Shown: piece after piece, positions 23,971 to 32,101 of the stretch
Position numbering within the stretch: position 1 is the stretch's first letter
How the letters are laid out: every line of letters starts with the position of its first letter
Source: CBDCFV01 sp963664625
GTDB taxonomy: Bacteria; Chloroflexota; Dehalococcoidia; Lucifugimonadales; UBA3495
Assembly: GCA_963664625.1 (NCBI GenBank)
Contig: OY761541.1
Coordinates: 1,550,001 to 1,614,000, forward strand
Reading direction: 5' to 3'
DNA: 64,000 bases
Translations under genes and position numbers: made by a program
Notes under the pieces: model-generated
Databases searched by the model: none
Told to the model about the DNA's origin: nothing
Seen by the model: the letters and a program-made list of their open reading frames with translations, nothing else

Positions 23971-24123
23971 CTGGGCAGGCGTTTCTTGCGCTTATCTTAT
24001 GGTCTGCCAGTCGCTTTGTCACTATTGGCCGTATCACCATAGGACTTCATGGAAGCCGCGATGCCTGTGCTAGAATTGGTAGGACTTCATCGGCTGGAAT
24101 TCTGTAGCTGAAGGGAGACGAAA

Positions 24124-24483
24124 ATGGCCCAACTCAACCAGGAAAAATGCGTCGCTTGCCGGCGGGACTCGCCGTCCGTTACCCCGGACGAGCGGACCGA
24201 GTTGCACTCGGAGTTACCTCAATGGGAGCTGATCGACGAGGGAGGAATTCCCAAGCTGGACCGGGTGTTCAAGTTCCGAAACTTCCAGGGCGCCCTGGAC
24301 TTCACTGCCGAAATCGGCAGGCTGGCCGAGTCCGAGGGGCACCATCCCAGGATCGTCACCGAGTGGGGCCGTGTGGGAGTTACTTGGTGGACCCACAAAA
24401 TCCGCAACCTGCACCGCAACGACTTCATCATGGCCGCCAAGTCGGACGACGTCTATCAACGGTTGGCGGGTGACCAAGCCTGA
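24124..24483 (+). CDS. 4a-hydroxytetrahydrobiopterin dehydratase (PCD/PhhB)
   Basis: This 119-residue protein matches pterin-4a-carbinolamine dehydratase, which recycles oxidised pterin cofactors. The active-site block SEGHHPRIVTEWGRVGVTWW has the characteristic HHP, and the C-terminal THKIRNLHRNDFIMAAK is also typical. An N-terminal CVACRRDSP segment adds a CxxC pair seen in some bacterial members. No aromatic amino acid hydroxylase is in the window, so its partner enzyme is unknown. Confidence 0.88.
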   Translation: MAQLNQEKCVACRRDSPSVTPDERTELHSELPQWELIDEGGIPKLDRVFKFRNFQGALDFTAEIGRLAESEGHHPRIVTEWGRVGVTWWTHKIRNLHRNDFIMAAKSDDVYQRLAGDQA

Positions 24484-24533
24484 AGCCCAACAAACAAGAG
24501 ACCATCCCAACCCTTGGCGCAATGCCCAACGCA

Positions 24534-24560
24534 CGTCATTCCCGCCTGCGCGGGAATCCA
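24534..24560. repeat. Dispersed palindromic repeat, CGTCATTCCCGC type
   Basis: A full copy between the pterin dehydratase gene and the LLM oxidoreductase gene, on the same strand as both. Stem CGTCATTCCCGC with GCGGGAATCCA. Confidence 0.85.
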
Positions 24561-24623
24561 CAGCCTTCCGTCAAGGAATGACCGCGTTCTACGGGAGAAA
24601 ATACCTGATAACAGGGGGAAAGT

Positions 24624-25646
24624 ATGCGGGTAACTTACCGCTTGAGTTCCAAAGAATTAGCGGCCATCCCGGCGGAAGCCGCATGGGCGGAGTCAATGGG
24701 CTACGACGGCATCTCATCCAACGAGACCGCCCACGACTCCTTCATGCCCTTGGTGCTGGCCGCCACCGCAACCTCGCGGGTGACCCTGGAGACCAGGGTT
24801 GCCATCGCTTTCCCCCGCTCACCCATGGTTGTCGCCTACACCAGCCGCGACCTTCAGGACTTGTCCAAAGGCCGGTTCAAGTTGGGACTGGGAACGCAGG
24901 TCAAGGGCCACATCGAACGCCGTTTCTCTTCAACGTGGGCGTCACCCGGCCCAAGACTGCGCGAGTACGTTGAGTCGCTGCGCAATATATGGGACTGCTG
25001 GGACGACGGCAGCCGCTTGGACTACCAAGGAAAGCATTACCGGTTCTCCCTTATGACGCCCTTCTTCAGCCCCGGCCCCAGCGAGTACCCGCATCCTTCC
25101 GTTTGCACCGCCGCGGTGAACGCCTACAATTGCCGTGTCGCCGGTGAGGTATGCGACGGGCTGATGCTCCACAGTCTCACGTCGGAAAAGTACGTCCACG
25201 ACATAGTGCGCCCCGGCGTGGCCACGGGCGCGGAAAAAGCGTCCCGCCATCCCTCCGAAATATCGGTAAGCGGCGGCGGCTTCATCATCACCGGCCCGAA
25301 TAAGGCCAGTCTCCGCGACGCGACTGCCAAGGTCCGGCAGCGCATCGCCTTTTATTCGTCCACCCGCACCTACTTCCCCGTGCTGGAAGCCCACGGGTTC
25401 GAGGAGGTGGGACAGCGACTCCACCAGATGTCCCTGCAGGGCCAGTGGGCCGAGATGGCCGAGTTGGTCAGCGACGAAATGGTCGAAGCCTTCGCGGTAA
25501 TCGGCGAGTACGACGAAATCGCCGACAAAATTCTTGAGAAATACGGCGGCCTGCTCGACGAAGTGGGATTCAGCCCCCCCGACGACCATCCGATGGAAGA
25601 GGTACAACTAAAGCGCATCATTCGCCGGTTGCAGGAGGCGGCCTGA
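24624..25646 (+). CDS. LLM-class F420-dependent oxidoreductase (MSMEG_2256-like)
   Basis: This 340-residue protein has the luciferase-like monooxygenase fold used by F420- or FMN-dependent oxidoreductases. The N-terminal segment AAWAESMGYDGISSNETAHD, FPRSPMVVAYTSRDLQ and FKLGLGTQVKGHIERRF fit the MSMEG_2256 subgroup. The C-terminal half carries a family-typical acidic tail. Its substrate is unknown. The start is ATG 24624, preceded by AGGGGGAAAG. A second LLM gene lies at 47433. Confidence 0.85.
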   Translation: MRVTYRLSSKELAAIPAEAAWAESMGYDGISSNETAHDSFMPLVLAATATSRVTLETRVAIAFPRSPMVVAYTSRDLQDLSKGRFKLGLGTQVKGHIERRFSSTWASPGPRLREYVESLRNIWDCWDDGSRLDYQGKHYRFSLMTPFFSPGPSEYPHPSVCTAAVNAYNCRVAGEVCDGLMLHSLTSEKYVHDIVRPGVATGAEKASRHPSEISVSGGGFIITGPNKASLRDATAKVRQRIAFYSSTRTYFPVLEAHGFEEVGQRLHQMSLQGQWAEMAELVSDEMVEAFAVIGEYDEIADKILEKYGGLLDEVGFSPPDDHPMEEVQLKRIIRRLQEAA

Positions 25647-25692
25647 CTTTCTGAATAGTCTGGCAAGGAGAAGCCCTTTAGGTGCATCACAA

Positions 25693-25926
25693 ATGATTTA
25701 TACGTTTGAAGTTTCCCTGCAAGAGGAAGATGACGGGCGATGGAGTGCTTGGATTGAGTCTTTACCTGGTTGTGCTACCTGGGGTTACACGAGGGACGAC
25801 GCCCTGCAATCCTTACACGAAGCCGCCGTATTGGTCTTGGAAGACATGATAGAGTGCGGGGAACCTATTCCACCTAGCATTGAATCCGGTGACGGGATGC
25901 TCCGGGAAGAAGTTCTTAAAAGTTAG
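25693..25926 (+). CDS. HicB-family antitoxin-like protein (orphan)
   Basis: This 77-residue protein has the partial RNase H fold of HicB: MIYTFEVSLQEEDDGRWSAW, ESLPGCATWGYTRDDALQSLHEA and a C-terminal PIPPS. HicB normally neutralises the HicA mRNA interferase. No HicA frame of about 60 residues with a GSH motif was seen on either side, so this is an orphan or works with a distant partner. It follows the LLM gene by 46 bases. Confidence 0.75.
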   Translation: MIYTFEVSLQEEDDGRWSAWIESLPGCATWGYTRDDALQSLHEAAVLVLEDMIECGEPIPPSIESGDGMLREEVLKS

Positions 25927-26064
25927 CCCAGCAAGTAGTATCCCTCCTTGGCCCACGCCGTCGACGACGTGCAAAAAACTGTGGAAGCGTTCCGGAAAGT
26001 GATGCACCCACGAGGGAAAAGTTGCGGTTCTTCCCATAATTGGGACGAGAGGAGTGCCACGGAC

Positions 26065-27081
26065 ATGAGTACGGTGAACAATAAACTCGCAGAAATCGCT
26101 CAGCAAATGCAGGAACAAAGCGCAAACGGTGCGGTTCCCACCCCACACGAGATTACCCCACGAGAATTGGTACGTTTGTACGGGTATGAGAGACGCGGGG
26201 CCTCGGTCAATAGTCGTATCCGAAATGACTTGGAACAGTTGAATCTTCGCGTCGTTCCAGATTTTGAGTTCCAGTACGCAGACTCAAAGATATTGATCGA
26301 ATTAGACCAGGAAGCAGACGGATCTCCATATTCAGGACAACCGTCCGACCCAACCTACCGCGTTGGAACCCTTGAAGCGGCGAACAATAAGCCAATGAGC
26401 GTTAAACCTGACAATGTTCTAGCGGAAGCTGCAACAATAATGGAGCTATACGACTTTTCGCAACTTCCCGTCATGGAGAATGAGCGAACAGTAAAAGGGA
26501 TTGTCAGCTGGAAATCAATCGGTGCTCATCTCTCATTTGGCCATGAATGCGAACATGTTCGTGACTGCATGGAGACCGCGAAAGAACTTGCCATTGATGC
26601 TCCCTTATTCGACGCCATACAAGTGGTCGCCGAACACGGATACGTGCTTGTGCGAGGTGCGGACAAAACCATAACTGGCATCGTTACAGCAACAGACTTA
26701 TCGAACCAACTAATGCAGTTGGCTGGCCCATTCCTGTTCATTGGGGAAATAGAGGGGTATTTGCGCCAACTTATCTATAAGAAGTTCACCGTCGAACAAC
26801 TCCGTGGTGAAACGCCCTCTTTCGACAGTGGGAGGATCATCAACGGCTCCGCAGACCTAACGCTCGGTGAATACTGTCGGCTTCTGGAAAAAGAAGATAA
26901 CTGGGAGTTATTGAACTTGACAGTTCACCGCGGAACTTTCATCAAACATCTCGATTCCGTCAGGAAAATTCGGAACGACGTGATGCACTTTGAGCCCGAT
27001 GGTCTGTCGGAGGAGGATAACAAGCAGCTGAAAGATTTTGCACGTTTCTTGTGTAAGCTGATCGGTCCGGGCGCACTGTAG
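26065..27081 (+). CDS. CBS-domain protein with C-terminal HEPN-like domain
   Basis: This protein of about 338 residues has three parts. An N-terminal winged-helix-like segment (TPRELVRLYGYERRGASVNSR) comes first. Next are two CBS motifs, from SVKPDNVLAEAATIMELYDF to ADKTITGIVTATDLS, which usually bind adenine nucleotides. The C-terminal helical region contains RKIRNDVMHFEPD, an RNxxxH-type (R-x4-H) motif typical of HEPN RNases. CBS regulation of a HEPN effector is an inference. ATG 26065 is chosen, with GAGAGGAG upstream. Composition is AT-richer than neighbours. Confidence 0.7.
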   Translation: MSTVNNKLAEIAQQMQEQSANGAVPTPHEITPRELVRLYGYERRGASVNSRIRNDLEQLNLRVVPDFEFQYADSKILIELDQEADGSPYSGQPSDPTYRVGTLEAANNKPMSVKPDNVLAEAATIMELYDFSQLPVMENERTVKGIVSWKSIGAHLSFGHECEHVRDCMETAKELAIDAPLFDAIQVVAEHGYVLVRGADKTITGIVTATDLSNQLMQLAGPFLFIGEIEGYLRQLIYKKFTVEQLRGETPSFDSGRIINGSADLTLGEYCRLLEKEDNWELLNLTVHRGTFIKHLDSVRKIRNDVMHFEPDGLSEEDNKQLKDFARFLCKLIGPGAL

Positions 27082-27253
27082 ACCGTCAGTCGTAAAGCCG
27101 GTGTCACTGTATTAAATCCAAAATGGAATCTACGTTTGTAGGGATCTGGGAATCAGCTTAGACGCCCCTGTGGAGTTCTTCCCCCGCCCTTGGAAGACGG
27201 TTCGGCATCGCCACTCGACTTCCTCAATATGAACATCCTACCTTGGCTTTAGT

Positions 27254-27430
27254 CTAGAAATCTGGCCGGAAAGCCAACATTCTCGAGATCGTCGATTTTT
27301 GGGCGTCTAATTTCGATTGTATAGCGATTTCCATGGCGTATACCGTTTGAAATTATGCTCTATAGAACTGGAACACGTCTGTCTCGGTTAGCGCGAAATT
27401 TGGCCAAGGGCTTTCCGGCCAGACTTCTAG
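27254..27430. repeat. 177-bp element with 22-bp terminal inverted repeats
   Basis: The left arm 27254-27275 and right arm 27409-27430 are inverted copies matching at 21 of 22 positions (CTAGAAATCTGGCCGGAAAG against CTAGAAGTCTGGCCGGAAAG as its complement). The 133-base centre is AT-rich and has no coding frame. A hexamer CTTTAG occurs just outside both ends (27247-27252 and 27436-27441), though not flush with both arms. It lies in the otherwise empty stretch 27082-27504. It may be a MITE-like insertion or a large RNA hairpin. Confidence 0.65.
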
Positions 27431-27504
27431 GATTACTTTAGCGTCAACGACTGTTGGAGATGGAGCTTATAAGCACCCGTTGAAGAGGGTATCGCCAACC
27501 TCCG

Positions 27505-28251
27505 CTACGTGTGCAAAAACCGCCAACTCTTCGATTGCAGGTCGAACTGTACCCGCCGGAAGTTTTCCGAAAAGGGCACCCCTACCTCCTCCGCTGAGCG
27601 GCTTGCCCAACGCTCCATCCTCTCCAACCGTTCTGCCGGGCTCCGTCGGCCCACTTGGCTGACGTGCCGGCTCAGCGATTCGGCTTTTGCCTCCACGAAG
27701 CCGGTCACGTCAATCGCTATGTCCGGGCTTTCGCTGCCCCATAGGAAGGCCTCGGAGACCTTGTGCGGCTCCAAGCCCTCTTCGGTGATTTGCTCCGGGA
27801 ATTGCAGGGGGTTCCATGCGTAGGTGAAGGCCGCGTCCAGCGCCACCTGTCCGCTCATGCGGTGGTCCCGGTGCGTGTGGCTGACGGTTCGGTAGGGGTC
27901 GATGCACATGATGACTTCCGGCTTGTAGGTGCGGATCGCCCGTACCACCTGGCTTCTGAACAACAGGGTATCCTCCAGGCCCCCATCGGGGTAGGACAGA
28001 AACACAACCGCGGACGCGCCCATCACCTCCGCCGCCTCCTGTTGCTCCCTCTCCCGGATGGTCGCCAAACGTTCTGGCGTCATGCCCCGGTCGGCGGCGC
28101 CTTTGTCGCCGTTGGTGCAGAGGACTATGACCACCTCGGTCCCTGCCTGTTCAATCCATTTCGCCAAGGTGGCGCCGCATCCCCCTTCGCAATCGTCCGG
28201 GTGGGGAGTGACCGCCATCGCGCTCCGCGGCGCCGCTTTTACAATTTCCAT
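27505..28251 (-). CDS. PIG-L family deacetylase
   Basis: This 248-residue protein is a LmbE/PIG-L zinc-dependent N-acetyl-sugar deacetylase. The metal site is TPHPDDCEGGCGATLAKW (PHPDD) near the N-terminus and HTHRDHR near residue 115. Relatives deacetylate GlcNAc-inositol (mycothiol), bacillithiol or teicoplanin precursors, so the substrate is open. ATG 28251 is chosen; TTG 28272 is in frame. The aldehyde dehydrogenase gene lies 39 bases upstream on the same strand. Confidence 0.85.
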   Translation of the reverse strand: MEIVKAAPRSAMAVTPHPDDCEGGCGATLAKWIEQAGTEVVIVLCTNGDKGAADRGMTPERLATIREREQQEAAEVMGASAVVFLSYPDGGLEDTLLFRSQVVRAIRTYKPEVIMCIDPYRTVSHTHRDHRMSGQVALDAAFTYAWNPLQFPEQITEEGLEPHKVSEAFLWGSESPDIAIDVTGFVEAKAESLSRHVSQVGRRSPAERLERMERWASRSAEEVGVPFSENFRRVQFDLQSKSWRFLHT

Positions 28252-28289
28252 TCTCGTGTTTCTGTCCTTCAAGTTATGTCAGCCCGCTA

Positions 28290-29699
28290 TCAGTGGAAAA
28301 CAACCATCTTCAGCTCGGTCATCTCATGCACGGCGTAGGCCGGGCCTTCCTTGCCCATACCGCTGTCTTTCAGCCCGCCGTAGGGCATCAGGTCGGTGCG
28401 CCACTGGGGCGACGAATTGATGTGCAGGTTGCCCGACTCCACTTCCTTGGCGAACCGCATGGCCCAGTCCACGTTCTGGGTGAAAATGCCCGCCGCCAGA
28501 CCGAACCGGGAGTCGTTGGCCATGGCGATGGCTTCGTCGATGTCGCTGAAGGCGCTGACCGCCACCGCCGGGCCAAACAGTTCCTCCCGCGACACCTTCA
28601 TGTCCGGCTTGGCGTCGGCTACGATCGTCGGCGCGTGCATTGTGCCCTCGTGGTCGCCGCCCACCAAGACGCGGGCGCCCCCTTGCACCGCTTCACTGAT
28701 CCACTCGCCCACCCGGTCGGCGTCGGACGCACGGATCATCGGCCCCATGCGCACCGCCTCGTCCAACGGGTTACCCATGGAGAAGGCCTCGGTGGGAGCC
28801 ACCAGTGCGTCGAGGAAATCGGCGTAAATCCGCCGGTCGGCAAAGACCCGCTGGGTGGAAATGCACACCTGCCCCGCGTTGGCGAATCCGCCGGCTACCG
28901 TGGCCGCCGCCACCTTTTCTATGTCGGCGTCGGACATGATAATCAGCGGGCAGTTGGATCCCAGTTCCATGGTCACTTTCTTGATTCCGGCGTTGCGGCA
29001 AATGCGCTCCCCAATCTCCACGCTGCCGGTAAAGGTGATCTTGCGCACCCTGGGGTCTCCGGTGAGAACGTCGCCGATCTCACCGCCCGGCCCCGTCACG
29101 CACTGGATGCCCTCGGCAGGAAGGCCGGCCTCCAGCAATAATTCCGTTAGCTTCAGGGCTGACAAGGGAGTGTCACCGGCCGGTTTCAACACCACCGAGT
29201 TGCCGGCCGCCAGCGCCGGGCCGACCTTGTGGCAAACCAGGTTGAGGGGGAAGTTGAAGGGGCTGATGGCCGCCACCACGCCCACCGGCACCCGCATGGT
29301 GAACCCGAACTGGTTCACGTTGCCGGGCGCGGCATCCAGCGGCACCGTCTCCCCGTGCAGCCGCTTGGCTTCCTCGGCGGAGGTGGTGATGGTCTGTATA
29401 GCGCGTTGCACCTCGCCGCGCCCTTCGGCGATAACCTTGCCCTCTTCCTTGGTAATGGTCTGCCCCAGGTCCTCAAGTCGCTCCGCCATCAGTTCGGCGG
29501 TGCGGTGCAGAATGGCGTATCGCTCATACGCGGTCAACTTGGCCATCGCTTTCGCCCCGCGCACGGCGCTGGTGATTGCCAGGTCCACGTCCGCGGCGGT
29601 CCCCCGCGGAACGGTGTCCAGCACCGATTGGTCAAACGGGTTCAGCACCGGTATGGTTTCGGCCTTGTCTATCCACTGTCCGTTGATGTACATCCTCAT
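28290..29699 (-). CDS. NAD(P)-dependent aldehyde dehydrogenase
   Basis: A 469-residue ALDH superfamily enzyme. The catalytic Cys lies in FANAGQVCISTQRVF, the general base Glu in VTMELGSNCPLIIM, and the cofactor region reads ISPFNFPLNLVCHKVGPALAAGN. It is most like the lactaldehyde/succinate-semialdehyde/phosphonoacetaldehyde branch, but the aldehyde cannot be specified. All expected motifs are present and length is normal. It is followed by a PIG-L gene on the same strand. Confidence 0.88.
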   Translation of the reverse strand: MRMYINGQWIDKAETIPVLNPFDQSVLDTVPRGTAADVDLAITSAVRGAKAMAKLTAYERYAILHRTAELMAERLEDLGQTITKEEGKVIAEGRGEVQRAIQTITTSAEEAKRLHGETVPLDAAPGNVNQFGFTMRVPVGVVAAISPFNFPLNLVCHKVGPALAAGNSVVLKPAGDTPLSALKLTELLLEAGLPAEGIQCVTGPGGEIGDVLTGDPRVRKITFTGSVEIGERICRNAGIKKVTMELGSNCPLIIMSDADIEKVAAATVAGGFANAGQVCISTQRVFADRRIYADFLDALVAPTEAFSMGNPLDEAVRMGPMIRASDADRVGEWISEAVQGGARVLVGGDHEGTMHAPTIVADAKPDMKVSREELFGPAVAVSAFSDIDEAIAMANDSRFGLAAGIFTQNVDWAMRFAKEVESGNLHINSSPQWRTDLMPYGGLKDSGMGKEGPAYAVHEMTELKMVVFH

Positions 29700-29789
29700 G
29701 AGTCTAGCCTCTCTGTGTGGGGTATGGTGTCACGCAGTATTCTATTTTGAATGGTTTGTTCCCAACCATCCGTCATTCTCGCACCAACC

Positions 29790-29816
29790 CGTCATTCCCG
29801 CGAAGGCGGGAATCCA
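29790..29816. repeat. Dispersed palindromic repeat, CGTCATTCCCGC type
   Basis: A full copy with centre GAAG, in the intergenic stretch 29700-29936. A half copy (CGTCATTCTCGC) precedes it at 29771-29782. Apart from these repeats the stretch holds nothing I can name. Confidence 0.85.
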
Positions 29817-29936
29817 AGGAACCGTCCTGGGACGGATCGGCCACCTAATGCGGAACGCGGTCATGTTATTACCGGGCATTGCTTTATCGAAACTTGGCTG
29901 ATACTGCGACCGGGGCTTCTCCGCTCGATGTGAAGA

Positions 29937-30593
29937 CTATCCTTCAAGGATGGTTGTCCGCCCAAGATCGGTCACCGTGTAGTGGCCCGCACGGCCTGGC
30001 ACCCTTTCCAGCCATCTGAAAGTGCTGCGGGCAGCGTTGCGAAGCGTCTGGGGAAAGCTGTTGGGCTGGCGCCAGCCTACCAAGTCGAACAACGTCTGCA
30101 ACTCCTGTTCGTCCACGCTGGTCATCTGCAGAAACCGGGCAGCTCCCTCGATGGCAACTACAACCTTGCGCATGTCCCCCATGGGGTTCACCGACTGGCA
30201 GAATTGAACGAACGCCAACTCCGCAGCCGCTGAATGGGCTGCTTGTTGCGCTCTTACTCTATCGGGCGCGGAGGACTCCCTATAGCGTTCCAATCCCGCG
30301 GACGACCCGTTATGAGGGGTGCTGGGTTCAGTTTCCAAGGCCTCGCCCAACGGCGAAACCTCTTCCACATCGGCGCCCGAAAGGGCCGCAACATTTGACC
30401 CGCTGACTACTCCCACCGCGTGTCGTTCGTAGACCTGGCCCCCTGGGGACATGCCCGGGGACATGGACGACAGGACCAAGTCACCGGGAAGTTCCCGCAA
30501 CACTTTGGCCAGCATCGCGGGCAGAACTTCCGGGTCTTCGGACTCCACCGTTATCTGGGTATTGTTCGGGAACGAAATAGACACCTTTACCAT
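29937..30593 (-). CDS. Hypothetical protein with winged-helix-like C-terminus
   Basis: This protein of about 218 residues is not recognised. The N-terminus (VKVSISFPNNTQITVES) is beta-rich and followed by a helix (AMLAKVLRELPGDLV). A low-complexity Ser/Glu middle separates it from a C-terminal domain, LQTLFDLVGWRQPNSFPQTL to GHYTVTDLGRTTILEG, that looks like a winged helix. It lies 94 bases after the fic gene on the same strand and could be its partner or regulator. ATG 30593 or GTG 30599 could be the start. Confidence 0.55.
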   Translation of the reverse strand: MVKVSISFPNNTQITVESEDPEVLPAMLAKVLRELPGDLVLSSMSPGMSPGGQVYERHAVGVVSGSNVAALSGADVEEVSPLGEALETEPSTPHNGSSAGLERYRESSAPDRVRAQQAAHSAAAELAFVQFCQSVNPMGDMRKVVVAIEGAARFLQMTSVDEQELQTLFDLVGWRQPNSFPQTLRNAARSTFRWLERVPGRAGHYTVTDLGRTTILEG

Positions 30594-30687
30594 ACACACA
30601 CCACACAGCCTGGGGACGATTGGCCTTCAACAACAAATACTACCCGACGGCCCAAGGGTAAGCAACCAGAATCTGGATGCTCGATGA

Positions 30688-31917
30688 CTAACTCCTGCGG
30701 CGCAGCAGCCGTGATAACTCTGGCATCGCTGGATGATTTGCGGATACGGCGGACGGCATATTCTCGTACCGCTCCAAGAGTTCCGACTCGGAAAACTGCT
30801 GTGGCCATTCCAAGTTGACCCGGACGTGTTCGCCATTAAGTTCTATTGCGCCCAAGTCAATCAGACCAACCAGATCCCGCACTTGCGCCCGATCCGGATA
30901 CCTCAGATTTTGGTAATTGGGATTAGTATGCCTGATTAAGTCAATAACGTGTATCGAGTCATTGTCTAGCAAAGTCTCCAACGCTTGCAATTGCCGTTCT
31001 GCCAAGACTCTCCGCCGCGGACTACGGAGTTGCCCGAACAATGACCGCACAAATTCCCGAAACAGGGACCGTTTATGGTTGACCAAGATTTCCCCTACCA
31101 CGGCGTTGCACCGCTCTGTCACCGCGGGCAACGCGAACCGCAGGAAGGGTGTCAGGTCGTGTCCTCGTTGGCGGGACTGGAACAGGGCGCCCAAGTACTC
31201 GTCTTTGTGGCTGTAGTAGTAATTGGACAAGCTGACCATGACACGGTCATTGACGCCCGCCTTCCTCAACATGAAGGCTTCCAACGCTCGGGCAGTGCGT
31301 CCGTTGCCGTCGCCAAAAGGGTGCATTACCCCGGTATGGTAGTGGGCAGCCATAGCCTGGATGATACCGTCGTGCCTCTGAAACTCTCCCTCGATAGCAT
31401 TGCAAAGAGCATCAAAAACATCCCTGCAACCGTCTCCGCCCTCGGCGCCCCGGCAGCGCGGCAAGCCGAAAGTAACGTTGTAACCGTACCCACGTACCGC
31501 TCCCGGCTCACAACGGTGGTCATCGCAACCGGTAACGATGCGCCGGTGGACTTCCAGCATGAACTCACGATTGACAGGTCGCTCTCGCGGCTGGGAGGCT
31601 ATCCACTGGTAGGTCGCTTCGGCAGCCCGTAGCTGCCGCTGGGAATACGTCAAGTCGGTGCGGTTCCCGGCATCGGGGGCCAAGGCTTCGTCCTCTTCCT
31701 GGGGAGTGAACTCCGCCCCTTCGATTCTGGAGGTGCCGGCCGCCTCCAGCCGCAACTGCTCTCGGTGTACCGCTTCGATCCACTAGGGCAGATATGGAAG
31801 CTGACGGAGCACCCCTGCCGCGGTCTTGGCCTCCACCAACTGCTCCAGGATAGCGGTCTGATCGTAGTAAATCCAACGGACGGGCGGCGCGTAACGGCTG
31901 ACGTTTGCGGTGGTCAT
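30688..31917 (-). pseudogene. Fic-family AMP-transferase gene with in-frame amber codon
   Basis: The frame from ATG 31917 gives MTTANVSRYAPPVRWIYYDQ and continues to codon 44, then hits TAG at 31783-31785, then continues WIEAVHREQLRLEAAGTS. The usual residue here is probably Gln (CAG to TAG). Downstream the Fic domain is intact: the active-site motif HPFGDGNGRTAR and an N-terminal inhibitory motif TSRIEG of the (S/T)xxxE(G/N) type. A C-terminal winged helix follows. TTG 31755 could restart a 355-residue protein that keeps both motifs, so the gene may still be functional. Fic enzymes AMPylate target proteins. Confidence 0.75.
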
Positions 31918-32018
31918 TTCCGCCCCATTTCAATTTCATTTCCGGCTCATTTCCGGATTTCGTGCCTAGATTGTACTATTTTAGGGGTTTCATTTCCGGC
32001 CCATTTCGCGTTCATTTC
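31915..32018. repeat. Array of CATTTC repeats phased at 11 bp around the fic start
   Basis: CATTTC(CG) occurs at 31915, 31926, 31937 and 31948, then at 31991, 32002 and 32013. Every step inside a block is exactly 11 bases, and a degenerate CATG follows at 32024. On the minus strand each unit reads (G)GAAATG, and the first contains the fic ATG. The two blocks flank a 37-base gap holding a candidate -10. Confidence 0.85.
31970..31975 (-). promoter_or_regulatory. Candidate -10 box of the fic promoter
   Basis: TACAAT on the minus strand at 31970-31975 lies in the gap between the two repeat blocks. The upstream block (31991-32018) would cover the -35 region and the downstream block the transcribed leader, so the repeats could act as operators. 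Confidence 0.35.
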
Positions 32019-32040
32019 CGCGCCATGTACAAATGGGAGC

Positions 32041-32095
32041 GGTCAGTAGTCAGTGATTAGTGGTCAGTGACTGGTGACCAGCCACTGGTCACTGG
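32041..32095. repeat. Degenerate GTCAGTG/CACTGGTC repeat cluster
   Basis: Short direct and inverted copies of GGTCAGTG, GTGACTGGTG, ACTGGTCACTGG crowd the 55 bases just after the uvrC stop. The segment AGTGACTGGTG at 32066 can fold with CACTGGTCACT at 32083. It may end the uvrC transcript, but there is no T-run. Confidence 0.5.
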
Positions 32096-32101
32096 CAACT
32101 A

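Noticed and set aside
25927..26064. A HicA toxin gene after hicB
   Set aside because: No frame of suitable length with a HicA-like GSH motif exists in these bases.
31783..31785. Pyrrolysine decoding of the TAG in fic
   Set aside because: No pyrrolysine genes are visible and a CAG-to-TAG change explains it better.
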